A stretch of 64,000 nucleotides of DNA. Origin: Costus lasius (lineage: Eukaryota; Streptophyta; Magnoliopsida; Zingiberales; Costaceae). A program made the translations under genes and the position numbers. The DNA lies in assembly GCA_027563935.2 (NCBI GenBank), contig CM050454.1, positions 18,845,501 to 18,909,500 of the forward strand, written 5' to 3'. The notes below the pieces were generated by a model, which was not told the origin of the DNA, ran no database searches, and saw only the letters and a program-made list of their open reading frames with translations. Below, piece after piece: positions 1 to 11,478 of this stretch. Every line of letters starts with the position of its first letter. Within the stretch, counting starts at the first letter, position 1.

Positions 1-457
1 ACATCTGCGCATATGTACTAACATGATAATGTCCCTAGAGACAGATTGGATCTGGGCTCGAACTATAATCCCCAGTCGATGTACCTTAGTGGATATGGGA
101 CAGCTATGGTACTTGTGAGACTGGTATGTGGGCTGGTTAGGACGCAGACACATGGGTATATCATTGGAGGATATACTGGATAGACCCGCTGTGAGGCTAT
201 GACTTGGTGTCATGAGTTATCCTCACAAGTGACAGGAGATGCATTGATCCCTTGACTTGAGGTCATTGACCATTCTATATGGTTAGGGACTTGCTTTGAT
301 ACAACTTAACACCTCGCCGTAGTTGGGAGGTCATAACGGTTGTCATTGAGCATGTCACGACCCATATGAGAAGGTCAATGGACAGACATAGGATTTTCCC
401 CTTCCTTAGGGAAGTATGATATCCATGGAGCTCCTCTATGGTTCTATGACTGAGAGT

Positions 458-469
458 GTATGGCCATAC
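458..469. promoter_or_regulatory. U3 palindrome P1, copia A
   Basis: Perfect 12-bp palindrome GTATGGCCATAC in the U3 part of the LTR. The same slot in other families holds GTATGGCCATAC (28206-28217, 12068-12079, 29895-29906, 37311-37322) or GTGTGGCCACAC (14340-14355, 21474-21489, 3513-3526, 10531-10544). A hairpin-forming segment follows at 503-540. Function unknown. Confidence 0.6.
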
Positions 470-502
470 CCAGGTAAGAACCTATTTTAGTCATAGCCTT
501 GT

Positions 503-540
503 GATTGGATGAAAACAAGTGGTGACACACTTGTCCAATC
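503..540. promoter_or_regulatory. U3 hairpin P2, copia A
   Basis: Inverted repeat with outer arms GATTGG/CCAATC and inner arms ACAAGTG/CACTTGT, a 6-nt one-sided bulge and loop GTGACA. In copia C (54719-54758) the inner arms are ACAAAGTG/CACTTTGT, one base longer on both sides. This would be folded in the 3' UTR of the element RNA, or act as DNA. Confidence 0.55.
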
Positions 541-1323
541 GGATATCAGTTCGGCAAAGAGACTGTAATGCATCTGTACCTAGTTGCGATGATGGAGATG
601 TCGATGTCGATATCCATTCCGATGACTTGGGTAGCAGCGATGCACTGCTAGGTGCCACTCACTGCTTGTGGTGACATTTGGTCAGCACTGCCAATGTCAG
701 AGGGACCTACAGGGTCGCACACCTTGATACTTGAGTTCTCGTATTGATCAGAAAGCCTTATGATCGAGTTATTGGATAACTCAGATCTAATTGAGAGATT
801 TCATCAGCGCCAATGGGCCTGATGAGATGGAAGAATATTATTGGAGCCAAACTTCATTATTGGCAGGTTGACCCGTATTTGACCATGGTTGGTCACATTT
901 GGATTAGGGTTCCATTGGATTGGATCCAAGTGCTTAATCAACCCATGTAATGGAGTTTGGGCTAGCTCATTATCCAATGAGGCCCAATAATAAGTTGTCA
1001 TGAAGAGAAGAAGGGCTAGAAGGGTATAATGGGGACAAATCTTCTCCCCTAGGCGCCTATGGGCATAATGGGGAGAAGTGGCATAATTTGCTTCATAAGG
1101 AAGCAATTGGCGCCTCCCCCTTTATCCCTTATGGTATGAATGCCTATATGGCATTGCTTGGGGTGCAAGGCAAGGCCTTGGCGCACAAAGAAAGGCATGG
1201 GCACAAAAGGAATGGTTGAATGAGAATTATGGAAATGTCTTGGAGACTTTCCTTGTCTCAAACCTTCTCATCCTAGCCGCCCACTTGTCTTGATCCTAGC
1301 ATTTCATAAACCGCCTCTTGCCC

Positions 1324-1331
1324 TATAAAAG
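1324..1331 (+). promoter_or_regulatory. TATA box of copia A 5' LTR
   Basis: TATAAAAG, about 250 bp upstream of the shared LTR motif GAGGCTAGCACCG (around 1580). Same box in the 3' LTR at 38202-38209, in element III at 15652-15659 and 22786-22793, and in copia C at 48702-48709 and 55615-55622. It probably sets the start of R. Confidence 0.6.
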
Positions 1332-1845
1332 AGCACCTAGCCGACCCCTCTTATGAGTGATTAATGCTTGAAGGCGTGAACACAAGAAGAGGGGCGAGTG
1401 CTAGAAGCAAGGGCGCATCTTCCTTCTTCCATAGCCGCAAGCCTCTCCCTCCTTTCCTCTTGGTGCAAGGAGCTTTGGTGCTTGGCGGCTTGGGTTGTTT
1501 CCTTCTTCTCTTGGCGCATCCTTTCTCTTGGTGGCGCAAGTGAAGTGGAGCATCTCCCTAAGGCTTTGATCTTCTTCCCGAGGCTAGCACCGGGCGTGGA
1601 AGAAGAGAACTCAAGAGATCCGTGTGTGTGAGACTGCAGAGGGCGCACACTTGGGCGTCTACATCGGCATCACTCCAAATCGCTCTTAAGGTATTTCTTA
1701 ACTTATCGTGTCGACTCTCTTGCTTGCGATCTTCACTGGGTTTTTGGGACCGGCCAGTTTCGGGGACATTCTTCCGCTGTGCAATGAATGTATGTATGTC
1801 TATAACTCTGAAAATTTGTAAAATGTCCCCGGGGTTTCCCAACAG

Positions 1846-1857
1846 TGGTATCAGAGC
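1846..1857 (+). promoter_or_regulatory. Primer-binding site, copia A
   Basis: TGGTATCAGAGC one base after the LTR end, complementary to the 3' end of plant initiator tRNA-Met. It primes minus-strand cDNA. The leader continues to 1883, where element I is inserted. Confidence 0.9.
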
Positions 1858-1883
1858 GGCTTGCAAGACTCGAACGATGTTTT

Positions 1884-4119
1884 TGTTAGAGAATGCCGGG
1901 TGTAATTTAAAATTTTGCAGTCCCAGGACGCAGCGGAAGAAGCATTACACCCGAAACACATTCCTTTCCCAAGGATCCATGCGAGTGAGTACACACAAGG
2001 ATGTGATAGAGATGTACCTCTTTTGCTTGTCTAGATGTCGAAGCAATGTTGAAGGCGCCCAAGTGTTCACCCTCTACAAGTATCCACGCGTTGACTCCTT
2101 GATCGTTGCTCCCTTCCACGCTCGGTGCTAGCCTCGGGAAGAGAATCAAGCCTTCACTCCACTTGCGCCACTTTCAAGAGAAGTTGCGCCAAGGAGGGAA
2201 TAGGGAAGATATCGCCAAGAACTTCCCTCTTCTTCTTTGCTTGCGCCACCTTCAAGCAAGATGCGCCAATGGCTATGAGAGGGAGAGGGCTTGCGACAAT
2301 AGAAGGAGAAGCCACCAAGCCCAATTTCTCTTTGCGCCAAGAAGAGGAGAATAAGAAAGGATGTCTTTCGGCCACTTGGAAGAAGGGTTGCGCCAAGCCT
2401 TTGTTGTTGTCACCCTTTGCCCTTGCTCACGCCTCTCTATGTATGTTCACGCCTCCTAGAAGTCAAACATTGGAAGGGGCGGTAAGGGGTCCTATAAATA
2501 GGACAAGAGGCAGCAAGGACAATGGCTAGGATCATGCCAAGTGGGCGGCTAGGATAAAAGAGTCTTGAGGTAAGGAAAGTCTCCAAGACTTTACCATAAA
2601 CCTCATTCAACCTATCCTAATTTGCCCAATGGCCATATCAGCCTAAGACATGCCTTAGAGGCATTCTTTCCATCCAAGGAGAAGGGCTAGGCGCAACATG
2701 AAGAATTCGACTAGGGCAAGGGTTTGGGTGCATGTAGGGTTCATAAGGAAAGTCTCCAAGACTTTACCATAAACATCTTCCTACTTGTCATATGCACCCA
2801 AGCTCTTTCCAAAAGAGTCCTCAAGCCATATCAGCCCCAAGACTTGCCTTAGAGGCAAGTATTCCATCCAAGGAAGAAGGGCTAGGCGCCCTTTACTTCC
2901 ATAATGAAGCAAAGGCGCCTCCCTCACCCCATTATGCCCCTAGGCGCCAATGGGGTGAGATTTCTCCCCATTATACCCTTTTAAGCCAATTCCTCTTCAT
3001 GACAACTAATTATTGGGTCTCATTGGATAATGAGCTAGCCCAAACTTCATGGCATGGGTTGATTAAGCCATTGGATCTAATCCAATGCAACCCTAATCCA
3101 AATGTGACCAATCTAGGTCAATTTCGGGTCAACCTGCCAAAAATGAAGTTTGGCTCCAATAACTTTCTTCCAACTCATCAGGCCCATTGGCGCTGATGAA
3201 TTCTTCCAAATGGATCCAAGTTATCCAATAACTTGATCCTAAGGCTTCTGATTAAAGCAACGTCAAGAGTCTATTGCGTGTGACCCCGTAGGATCCATAT
3301 GACGATGGCAATGATGTAAACATCATAAGCAATGAGGGGTATCTAGCAACACATCACTACTACCCATGTCATAGGACTTAAGTCATTATGGCAACAACTC
3401 CTAACAAGCAACGAGGATTCCTATTGCATTACAGATCCCTTTGCATAAGCTGATATCCTGCCATTGGATTAGTCTCAAGTTTATTATCCAATGCATTGGT
3501 CATGACTCAACAAGTGTGGCCACACTCTCCTGTCATGCACCAATAAGGTGGGGCGCCCCGAGGTGGATATCATACTTCCTCTGAAGGAAGGGGCAAATCC
3601 TACTATTGGTCATCCATGTCTCTACATAACTTATGACATGCCCAATGACAGTCGTTTTGATCTCCCAGTTACGGAGAGACGTAAGACTGTATTAAAGCAT
3701 ACCCATCATAAAATCTAGACATGAATACCTCAAGTCTAAGGATCAATACAAAACCTCTTGCATGTGAGATTGACTTGTTGACTAGACAAGTCAATCCTCA
3801 CGGTGGATCACTCCAGTGCATCCAATGCACCTGTATGTCTGCGTTACTGTGCCCCGCACCTAACCAGCCCATACACCAGTCTCACATGTACCAAAGCTGT
3901 CCCATATCTGCTAAGGTACCTTGTCTGGGGATAGCTTATGAGAATGGATCCAATCCAAACTCCTGGGACATTATTTATGCAACTTAATACATCAACGCAG
4001 GTAGAGAAGTCTGCATAATAACGACCATGCCTATAAAAAGAGTAATAGTTCTATCAAAGTACATTCAAACAATGCCTGACCATGTCCATACATTGGTCTT
4101 TAGGGCATATACACCAACA
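1884..4119 (-). repeat. Element I 3' LTR
   Basis: 2236 bp, plus-strand TGTTAGAG...CCAACA. It carries 9 bp near 2161-2169 that the other LTR (8911-11137) lacks. Plus-strand GC-rich reading frames inside it are LTR sequence, not genes. It holds palindrome P1 at 3513-3526 and the shared GCTAGCACCG motif on the minus strand around 2123-2137. Confidence 0.93.
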
Positions 4120-4135
4120 ATCTCCCACTTGCACT
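4120..4135 (-). promoter_or_regulatory. Polypurine tract, element I
   Basis: On the minus strand AGTGCAAGTGGGAGAT abuts the 3' LTR. The identical 16-mer precedes the 3' LTR of copia A, copia C and elements III and IV, showing that these are one lineage. It primes plus-strand synthesis. Confidence 0.85.
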
Positions 4136-6837
4136 AAGACCAAGGACAACTGGTGTTTAGCCAGTTCCAATGTCTCTAGTATGACCTATTTAGCTTCTGC
4201 TGCGCCAGAGGCTAGGTCAGTGGGGTTTTCCAGATTGCTATCTGTGTTTATTTTAACAAATTTGATCATCATCCTTATTCATGATCTCTAAGATCAGATG
4301 ATATGCTGCAGTACATACTTGAGCATTAAGTTCATTCTCCTATGCTATGGTCCCAGTAAGAACTATACTGGACCATCAAGCACTATGAACTAGATCAAGT
4401 TCAAATGAATGAAGCTGCCTCCTTGGCTGTCACAAGGAGCTGCAATGTACTCAGCCTTATTTGTAGAATCTTGCCGCTTTGGTTTGCATAATGCTTTTTC
4501 AGCATATAACACCATAATAAGGCAAAGCGCAAATCTTGGCTGTGATCAATAGTCACTAGACTGGAACGAAGTGTCAGTGTACCCCTGTACACAAAATTCT
4601 TCCCTGTCTATCATAGACTAGACTCCAATCCTTTATACTTCCTAAGTATATATATATAAGGATGGCTTTCACAGCTATCTAGTGTTAAACACTAAGATCT
4701 GATTGAAACTTGCTGGCTATGCTCCAAGCAATTGTCACAAATGGTCTTGAGTATATTATTCAAAACATGATCCATCCTACACACCATGTATCAGGATTTT
4801 AGATCCATGTTATTACTCTCTATCTGTGTCAAAGGACACAAGATCTTTGAGAGAATCAGACCATATCTTTCTGGAAGGTATTAATATTTGGAATCATTCA
4901 AAATAAACCTCTCCAGAAACTCTTGGATGAACATAGATTGACTAAAGGGCAATGACTTTCTTGGATCTCTATTTATAGATCCTCATGCCTAGGATGTAGG
5001 CATCATTCCCTAGATCATTCTTCTTGGAATACATATCTTCCTTTTCTTCACCATGTGAAGAGCTGAGATGTCATTCCATGTGAGGAGAATATCATCAATC
5101 ATCTAGAATAAGAAATACTATTAAGGTGCTCCCACTGATCTTCTTGTAAACACAGGCTTTTTTCAACCATGCTTGCATAACATCATGCATATCTATATGG
5201 CCTTGATATGAGAACCTTCTGGCTATTTCCTTATAGATATCTTTTCAGATGTCCATGCAAGAAAAGCAGTTATCATAACAACATGCCATGATTGATCATG
5301 CAATTATAACAAGCAGATCCCTAATGGACTTAAAGCTCAGCTATTGGTGAAAATTTCATCATTGTCCACCCAGTGGATTTGCCTGAAATTATCGTTCACT
5401 AGCTTGCCTTTTAAGGTAACAATGTTACCTTCCATGTCTATCTTCCCAGAAGATTTATTTTACAGCCTGTGGGAGTTACCCCTTTTGGCAGCTCATCCAA
5501 GTCCCAGACTTGATTAGCAGACATGGAGTCTATTATGGTTCTCATGGCCCTTAGCCATTTCTTGGAATCTTGTCCACCGACCGCTTCCATTTCCTCATAA
5601 GTCTTAGGTTCATGCTTGATGAAAAATTCGTCATGCCCAGCATATCGAATCGATCCTAGACTTATGTTATTCCTGTGTTACTTGAACCTCAGGTTGACTT
5701 TCAACCTGTATGTGAGATTTTGCTCTCCATCTGTGTCTAATTATATTGTGGTTGATTCTGGACCTTGTCCAAATCAGATCTACTCCCACTGGCTTCTTTC
5801 AAGAGAAATACTTTCTCAATAGAGACAGCAGTTTGAGCAACAAATATTTTGTTCTCCTTGGGATAGAATTAGCACTCTATAGTGCACCACAAACACATAC
5901 TTTTTGAATCACTGAACATTACATTCCCAATTCCATTGAAGAAATGGGATATTTGCAGTTCTTAACTCAAAAGCTAACTTAGACATTTTCTTATGGAGTA
6001 GCAGTACTTCTGTTTGCATGGCATCATAGTAGTATATTTGCATGACTACTCAAAGATGGAACCACATCCAATGTGTTCCTTTTCTTTCTTTGAAATTCAC
6101 CACACAGTGGTGAGCTAAGAAAGCTGTGAGGTCACTCCACACTTCTTAGGACAGTCATCAAATTCTCCACTAATTATCTTGATCCAATCAAGGTGCTTTA
6201 ATAGATCCTTCAATTTGACTCAATACTTCATTTGTGAACTTCTTGGATTTTTCCAAAGTTCTTGGGTTGCGTAAGGCATACCCACACCTAAATGAAGTAT
6301 ATATAACTCCTCTTAGAGCTTGTTTACATGGGCCTACTTACATTTTGTGTATTAGATCCAACAAGCCAACAGTCCTTCCATGAAGGCAGCATCTGTCATA
6401 TTGTTCCTTTGAACTAGGCTCACATGTATCATAATCCTGAAAGGATAATGATCCCAATAGTCCATGGAATTTTGGATGTGACCATTGTTCTATGGTTCAA
6501 GAGACAATGCTATAAGAGGAATTTTATTGAATCATTAGATCTGATCTTGTGTTACATATAGAACCATAAACTATTGTCAATTGTATCACTTCAATAGAAC
6601 ATCTCAGATTAAAGAAATATTATTTATTATTTCAAACTGAAGTCCTTTCCAAAAGGAATGATGTTCTAATACATAAGCTGATACAATAATAGCAAAGTTC
6701 TATATAAAGTCTTCAAGGCAGTGAGATGATATCAACAACAACATCCAATGCTCCGTTCCTGACCCGAGAGTCGATCCCATCAAGCCTCCTCGTCCTACTT
6801 CTTTTGAGCTCCTGCACATGTAAAACATATGTGAGCC
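4136..6837 (-). pseudogene. Element I decayed pol remnant
   Basis: Minus-strand remnant of a copia pol, in no sustained reading frame. Recognisable debris includes the linker before RT (around 5460-5600, a relic of the motif SMSANQVWDL) and short RT and RNase H stretches matching those of 18441-20857 in element III. Integrase is mostly gone. Many stops and frameshifts; no catalytic box is readable. The same pattern in element III shows the decay predates the spread of this family. Confidence 0.75.
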
Positions 6838-7401
6838 TCACATACGGTGCCCAGTACCCATGAATAAGAAGTAGACAAAAGACCTCGGTAACACAATACC
6901 TGAAGCGGATGGATTACATCCCTTCCTCTTTGCCATGCTCTTCTTGGCCATCAATCCTCTTCGAAATACCCATGCATTCCCAGTCTTCCGAAGTATTAGC
7001 TTCGAAGATACAGAACCATGGTCTTTCTCAGATTCAGGCACACATTCTGAAGATCCAACAGAACTCTCCTGATCATTGTCTATAGAGCATGGTGTGAAGA
7101 GACCTTTGAGATGTATGATTAGATCATAGATCCCCATCTCATCACATTCAACCTTGACCTCTGGGGTCATGCACTCTAAGACAAGAGCAGTGTACTGTTC
7201 GTTATCTTCACAATGTTCAAGATAGACATTCCACTCCCAGTCATTAGTGAAATATACACTAGGCTGGGATGGAGGTCTTTCAAGAAGATGCACCTTATTT
7301 TCTTGTTCCAGTATTTTGGACAAAATCTTGAACCATTTTGTCCAATTTGTCCCATCCAGTTTATTTTTATAGAGTTTCAATCTTAGATCAGGAGATGCCA
7401 T
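6838..7401 (-). CDS. gag: Element I short gag-like ORF (187 aa)
   Basis: Open from ATG at 7401, immediately after the acceptor-like TTGTAG. The N-terminal ~100 residues match the N-terminal capsid region of copia gag: a LDGTNWTKWF motif followed by a LLERPP segment, aligning with the LVGSNLKDWY...VLEKPIP region of copia A. The C-terminal gag and CCHC zinc knuckle are absent; after about residue 165 the frame runs into degenerate protease-leader sequence. Element III carries the same ORF with one nonsense change. Gag would form the particle shell. Whether this short form assembles, or only marks the RNA for packaging by a helper, is unknown. Confidence 0.7.
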   Translation of the reverse strand: MASPDLRLKLYKNKLDGTNWTKWFKILSKILEQENKVHLLERPPSQPSVYFTNDWEWNVYLEHCEDNEQYTALVLECMTPEVKVECDEMGIYDLIIHLKGLFTPCSIDNDQESSVGSSECVPESEKDHGSVSSKLILRKTGNAWVFRRGLMAKKSMAKRKGCNPSASGIVLPRSFVYFLFMGTGHRM

Positions 7402-8897
7402 CTACAATAAGCAAATAAGTAAAATAAGTACTATGATAAAACATTTAACAAGGACTTTAAATTAAATGCTATGCTCCTACTACTTCCAAAACAAGTTGAG
7501 AACTCTCTAACTCAACATGGAGATAAGTGAGTAGGATCCTAATTTCACATAAGGTCTCCGCGACTCACGAGGGTGAGTTGAGATGCACAGAGAGTCTCAT
7601 GCTTCCTTAGGTAGGCATGCCAGCCAATTGTGCCATGCACAATTCCTCTTAGTTAAGACAGACTAGGCGCCCTGTGTCCAGCGAGGGCTGGATATAACAC
7701 AAAACCCTACCCTCTCAACAGCTGCCTCTAGTAATTCATCATGTCAATGACATATGAAAAACCAGTCAAGTCTGGTCCTAACCGTTATGCCCAGGGCCAA
7801 CAAATTTCCTTGCGAAGGCACGCCCAGGTTAAAACTGGACTGGGGAAATCATTGTCACCACACACCTTCTAAAGATAAGTGGGTGTGTCCCACGAGGGTG
7901 GGAAACAGTTCACAACACCACCGATCGATAGTTTGATGAGGGCTACGCGTTAGAAGGCTATCGACTTGATATTGAATTGAGAGTTTTTGCATGTTTGTTT
8001 TATTCTTTTCTAGCATGCAGTTTTCCTATGGTTCAGGCAGCAAAGGAAAAGCATCACGGGCATGCTATGGACAAATAATAAACCATCACAGGCATGCTAA
8101 TTTGGTCAATATGGTCATAGCCCTTTTCATACACATAACTTGTCACGAGCCATGTGACATGTTATTGTGCATCCAAGGGTTGCGAGTCCCTGAAGCAAAT
8201 CAGCCCATGCCAGAAGCCGAAAGCTAGTGTCCTTCCTTCAGCCGCAAGTCCATCACCAAGCTTTCAAAGCTGGCGCCACTCTGATATCGGTTGAAGAAGA
8301 CACCTTGTTGTCTTTGATGAACCTTAACCTATCTCATGCAAACAATTCTACATCTATTCTAAGGAAAGATGAAAATTTTACATCAAGAAGGGGAGAACCA
8401 CACGCAGGTGGTAGAAAGATTTTACAAGCATTCGTCACAGGTGGAAACATGCTTCCACATCACAACACAGGAGGGCACTCGCTATGACCATATCAACCCA
8501 TGAAAGAGACAAGTGGCGCATATATAAAATTTGAAAAACCGTAATAATCAAATTTTATCCCCTTATGCGCCAACTCCATCCAAAGCACTCTCTTTATCAA
8601 ATTTATGCTAAAATTAGGATCAAGTTTCATGATGATTTCATGGACCCTATCGGCTGGCAATTTTGTCAGATCAAGAGACCTGGCCAGTCCGAAGACTCAA
8701 TGCCCGTCCTACTTGACAAAACTACGTGCGCCTTTGGTCTTAAATCCATCATAAACACAATCCAAATTTCGGCCATAAAAATTGATGAAAGAAGTTTGGA
8801 TGAAAGCGCCTTCTAGGTTAAACGCGCATGGATGAACGAAAAATTTTCCAAAAATTTTTCACACAAGCAAATGTACACCTTGTGTTTCTCGCAAGTA
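7402..8897 (-). other. Element I leader with hairpin array
   Basis: Untranslated leader (minus strand) between PBS and gag. It contains hairpins H1 (7888-7903), H2 (7670-7704) and H3 (7563-7578), each with a CCTC loop on the sense strand, and an inverted repeat TTTTGTCA/TGACAAAA at 8661-8721. It ends with TACTTAT plus a T-rich run and TTGTAG (AG at 7402-7403), like a 3' splice site. No gene seen. Confidence 0.75.
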
Positions 8898-8909
8898 CCT
8901 CTGATACCA
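8898..8909 (-). promoter_or_regulatory. Primer-binding site, element I
   Basis: Minus strand TGGTATCAGAGG, one base from the 5' LTR edge (8911). One mismatch at the last base from the usual TGGTATCAGAGC. Confidence 0.85.
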
Positions 8910-8910
8910 C

Positions 8911-11137
8911 TGTTAGGGAATGCCAGGTGTAATTTAAAATTTTACAGTCCTAGGACGCAGCGGAAGAAGCATTACACCCGAAACACATTCCTTTCCCAAG
9001 GATCCATGCGAGTGAGTACACACAAGGATGTGATAGAGATGTACCTCTTTTGCTTGTCTAGATGTCGAAGCCATGTTGAAGGCACCCAAGTGTTCGACCT
9101 CTACAAGTATCCATGCGTCGACTCCTTGATCGTTGCTCCCTTCCATGCTCGGTGCTAGCCTCGCGAAGAGAATCAAGCCTTCACTCCACTTTCAAGAGAA
9201 GTTGCGCCAAGGAGGGAATAGGGAAGATATCGCCAAGAACTTCCCTCTTCTTCTTTGCTTGCGCCACCTTCAAGCAAGATGCGCCAATGGCTATGAGAGG
9301 GAGAGGGCTTGCGACAATAGAAGGAGAAGCCACCAAGCCCAATTTCTCTTTGCGCCAAGAAGAGGAGAAGAAGAAAGGATGTCTTTCGGCCACTTGGAAG
9401 AAGGGTTGCGCCAAGCCTTTGTTGTTGTCACCCTTTGCCCTTGCTCACGCCTCTCTATGTATGTTCACGTCTCCTAGAAGTCGAACATTGGAAGGGGCGG
9501 TAAGGGGTCCTATAAATAGGACAAGAGGCAGCAAGGACAATGGCTAGGATCATGCCAAGTGGGCGGCTAGGATAAAAGAGTCTTGAGGTAAGGAAAGTCT
9601 CCAAGACTTTACCATAAACCTCATTCAACCTATCCTAATTTGCCCAATGGCCATATCAGCCTAAGACATGCCTTAGAGGCATTCTTTCCATCCAAGGAGA
9701 AGGGCTAGGCGCAACATGAAGAATTCGACTAGGGCAAGGGTTTGGGTGCATGTAGGGTTCATAAGGAAAGTCTCCAAGACTTTACCATAAACATCTTCCT
9801 ACTTGTCATATGCGCCCAAGCTCTTTCCAAAAGAGTCCTCAAGCCATATCAGCCCCAAGACTTGCCTTAGAGGCAAGTATTCCATCCAAGGAAGAAGGGC
9901 TAGGCGCCCTTTACTTCCATAATGAAGCAAAGGCGCCTCCCTCACCCCATTACGCCCCTAGGCGCCAATGGGGTGAGATTTCTCCCCATTATACCCTTTT
10001 AAGCCAATTCCTCTTCATGACAACTAATTATTGGGCCTCATTGGATAATGAGCTATCCCAAACTTCATGGCATGGGTTGATTAAGCCATTGGATCTAATC
10101 CAATGCAACCCTAATCCAAATGTGACCAATCTAGGTCAATTTCGGGTCAACCTACCAAAAATGAAGTTTGGCTCCAATAACTTTCTTCCAACTCATCAGG
10201 CCCATTGGCGCTGATGAATTCTTCCAAATGGATCCAAGTTATCCAATAACTTGATCCTAAGGCTTCTGATTAAAGCAACGTCAAGAGTCTATTGCATGTG
10301 ACCCCGTAGGATCCATATGACGATGGCAATGATGTAAACATCATAAGCACTGAGGGGTATCTAGCAACACATCACTACTACCCATGTCATAGGACTTAAG
10401 TCATTATGGCAACAACTCCTTACAAGCAACGAGTATTCCTATTGCATTACAGATCCCTTTGCCTAAGCTGATATCCTGCCATTGGATTAGTCTCAAGTTT
10501 ATTATCCAATGCATTAGTCATGACTCAACAAGTGTGGCCACACTCTCCTGTCATGCACCAATAAGGTGGGGCGCCCCGAGTTGGATATCATACTTCCTCT
10601 GAAGGAAGGGGCAAATCCTACTATTGGTCATCCATGTCTCTATATGACTTATGACATGCCCAATGACAGTCGTTTTGATCTCCCAGTTACGGAGAGACGT
10701 AAGACTGTATTAAAGCATACCCATCATCAAATCTAGACATGAATACCTCAAGTCTAAGGATCAATACAAAACCTCTTGCATGTGAGATTGACTTGTTGAC
10801 TAGACAAGTCAATCCTCACGGTGGATCACTCCAGTGCATCCAATGCACCTGTATGTCTGCGTTACTGTGCCCCGCACCTAACCAGCCCATACACCAGTCT
10901 CACATGTACCAAAGCTGTCCCATATCTGCTAAGGTACCTTGTCTGGGGATAGCTTATGAGAATGGATCCAATCCAAACTCCTGGGACATTATTTATGCAA
11001 CTTAATACATCAAAGCAGGTAGAGAAGTCCTCATAATAACGACCATGCCTATAAAAAGAGTAATAGTTCTATCAAAGTACATTCAAACAATGTCTGACCA
11101 TGTCCATACATTGGTCTTTAGGGCATATACACCAACA
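8911..11137 (-). repeat. Element I 5' LTR
   Basis: 2227 bp, plus-strand TGTTAGGG...CCAACA, paired with 1884-4119. It contains palindrome P1 at 10531-10544. It is followed by the target duplication GTTTT and the resumed copia A leader. Confidence 0.93.
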
Positions 11138-11142
11138 GTTTT

Positions 11143-11478
11143 TATGCTTCTCTTTCATGCTCACATGCCATATCTCTATTTTCGTAAATAGCATGATGCA
11201 TGGCAAACGATTTTTCTAAAGTAGGAAAAATTAGGGTTTCTTGTTTCTATCATCCTCTCAATCTCTTTTGGATTTTTGGACTATTTTTCTTGTTTGATTT
11301 AAAGATCAAAGGCGCACGTAATTTTGTCAAGTAGGACGGGCATTGTGTCTTCGGACTGGCCAAGTCTCTTAATCTGACAAAATTGCCAGCCGAAAGGATC
11401 TCTGAAATCATCATGAAAAATAAATCGCAATTGACCAAAAGATTTGTGAGAAGAAGATGAGAAAAAAAGACTTGTTTT
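11143..11478 (+). other. Copia A leader, segment 1
   Basis: Continuation of the copia A leader after element I, colinear in part with copia C at about 49190-49560. It holds a 10-bp perfect inverted repeat AATTTTGTCA/TGACAAAATT (11320-11329 and 11375-11384) around a ~45-nt loop. That block is shared with the leaders of elements I and III but replaced by unrelated sequence in copia C. No coding sequence. Confidence 0.75.

Larger units (their letters stand above)
1..1844 (+). repeat. Copia A 5' LTR (left end off-window)
   Basis: Long terminal repeat of the copia element that hosts four later insertions. It matches the split 3' LTR at 27749-28789 plus 37920-38722; by that alignment the first ~102 bp lie left of the window. 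It ends in CCCAACA at 1844 and a PBS follows. About 40 substitutions by eye against the 3' LTR (roughly 2%). Short ORFs inside it on both strands have no recognisable domain and I do not annotate them. Confidence 0.93.
1884..11137 (-). mobile_element. Element I: full-length non-autonomous copia-type retrotransposon
   Basis: Complete minus-strand element of 9254 bp with a perfect 5-bp target duplication GTTTT (1879-1883 and 11138-11142) in the leader of copia A. It has LTRs of 2236 and 2227 bp, PBS, PPT, a short gag ORF and a decayed pol. About 36-38 LTR differences by eye (~1.6%), plus a 9-bp indel. It is related to element III through matching ends, gag and leader, but the middle of the LTR differs. 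With no usable pol it must have relied on enzymes from another element. Confidence 0.93.

Noticed and set aside
1846..1857. tRNA gene remnant suggested by TGGTATCAGAGC
   Set aside because: It is the primer-binding site next to an LTR; no cloverleaf around it.
1351..2529. Several overlapping ORFs of 60-170 codons on both strands (repeated at 8832-9547, 38229-38526, 48625-49125 and 55561-56263)
   Set aside because: They lie in LTRs of different elements, cross LTR boundaries, carry no recognisable domain and exist in opposite strands at once. They follow from GC-rich LTR sequence.
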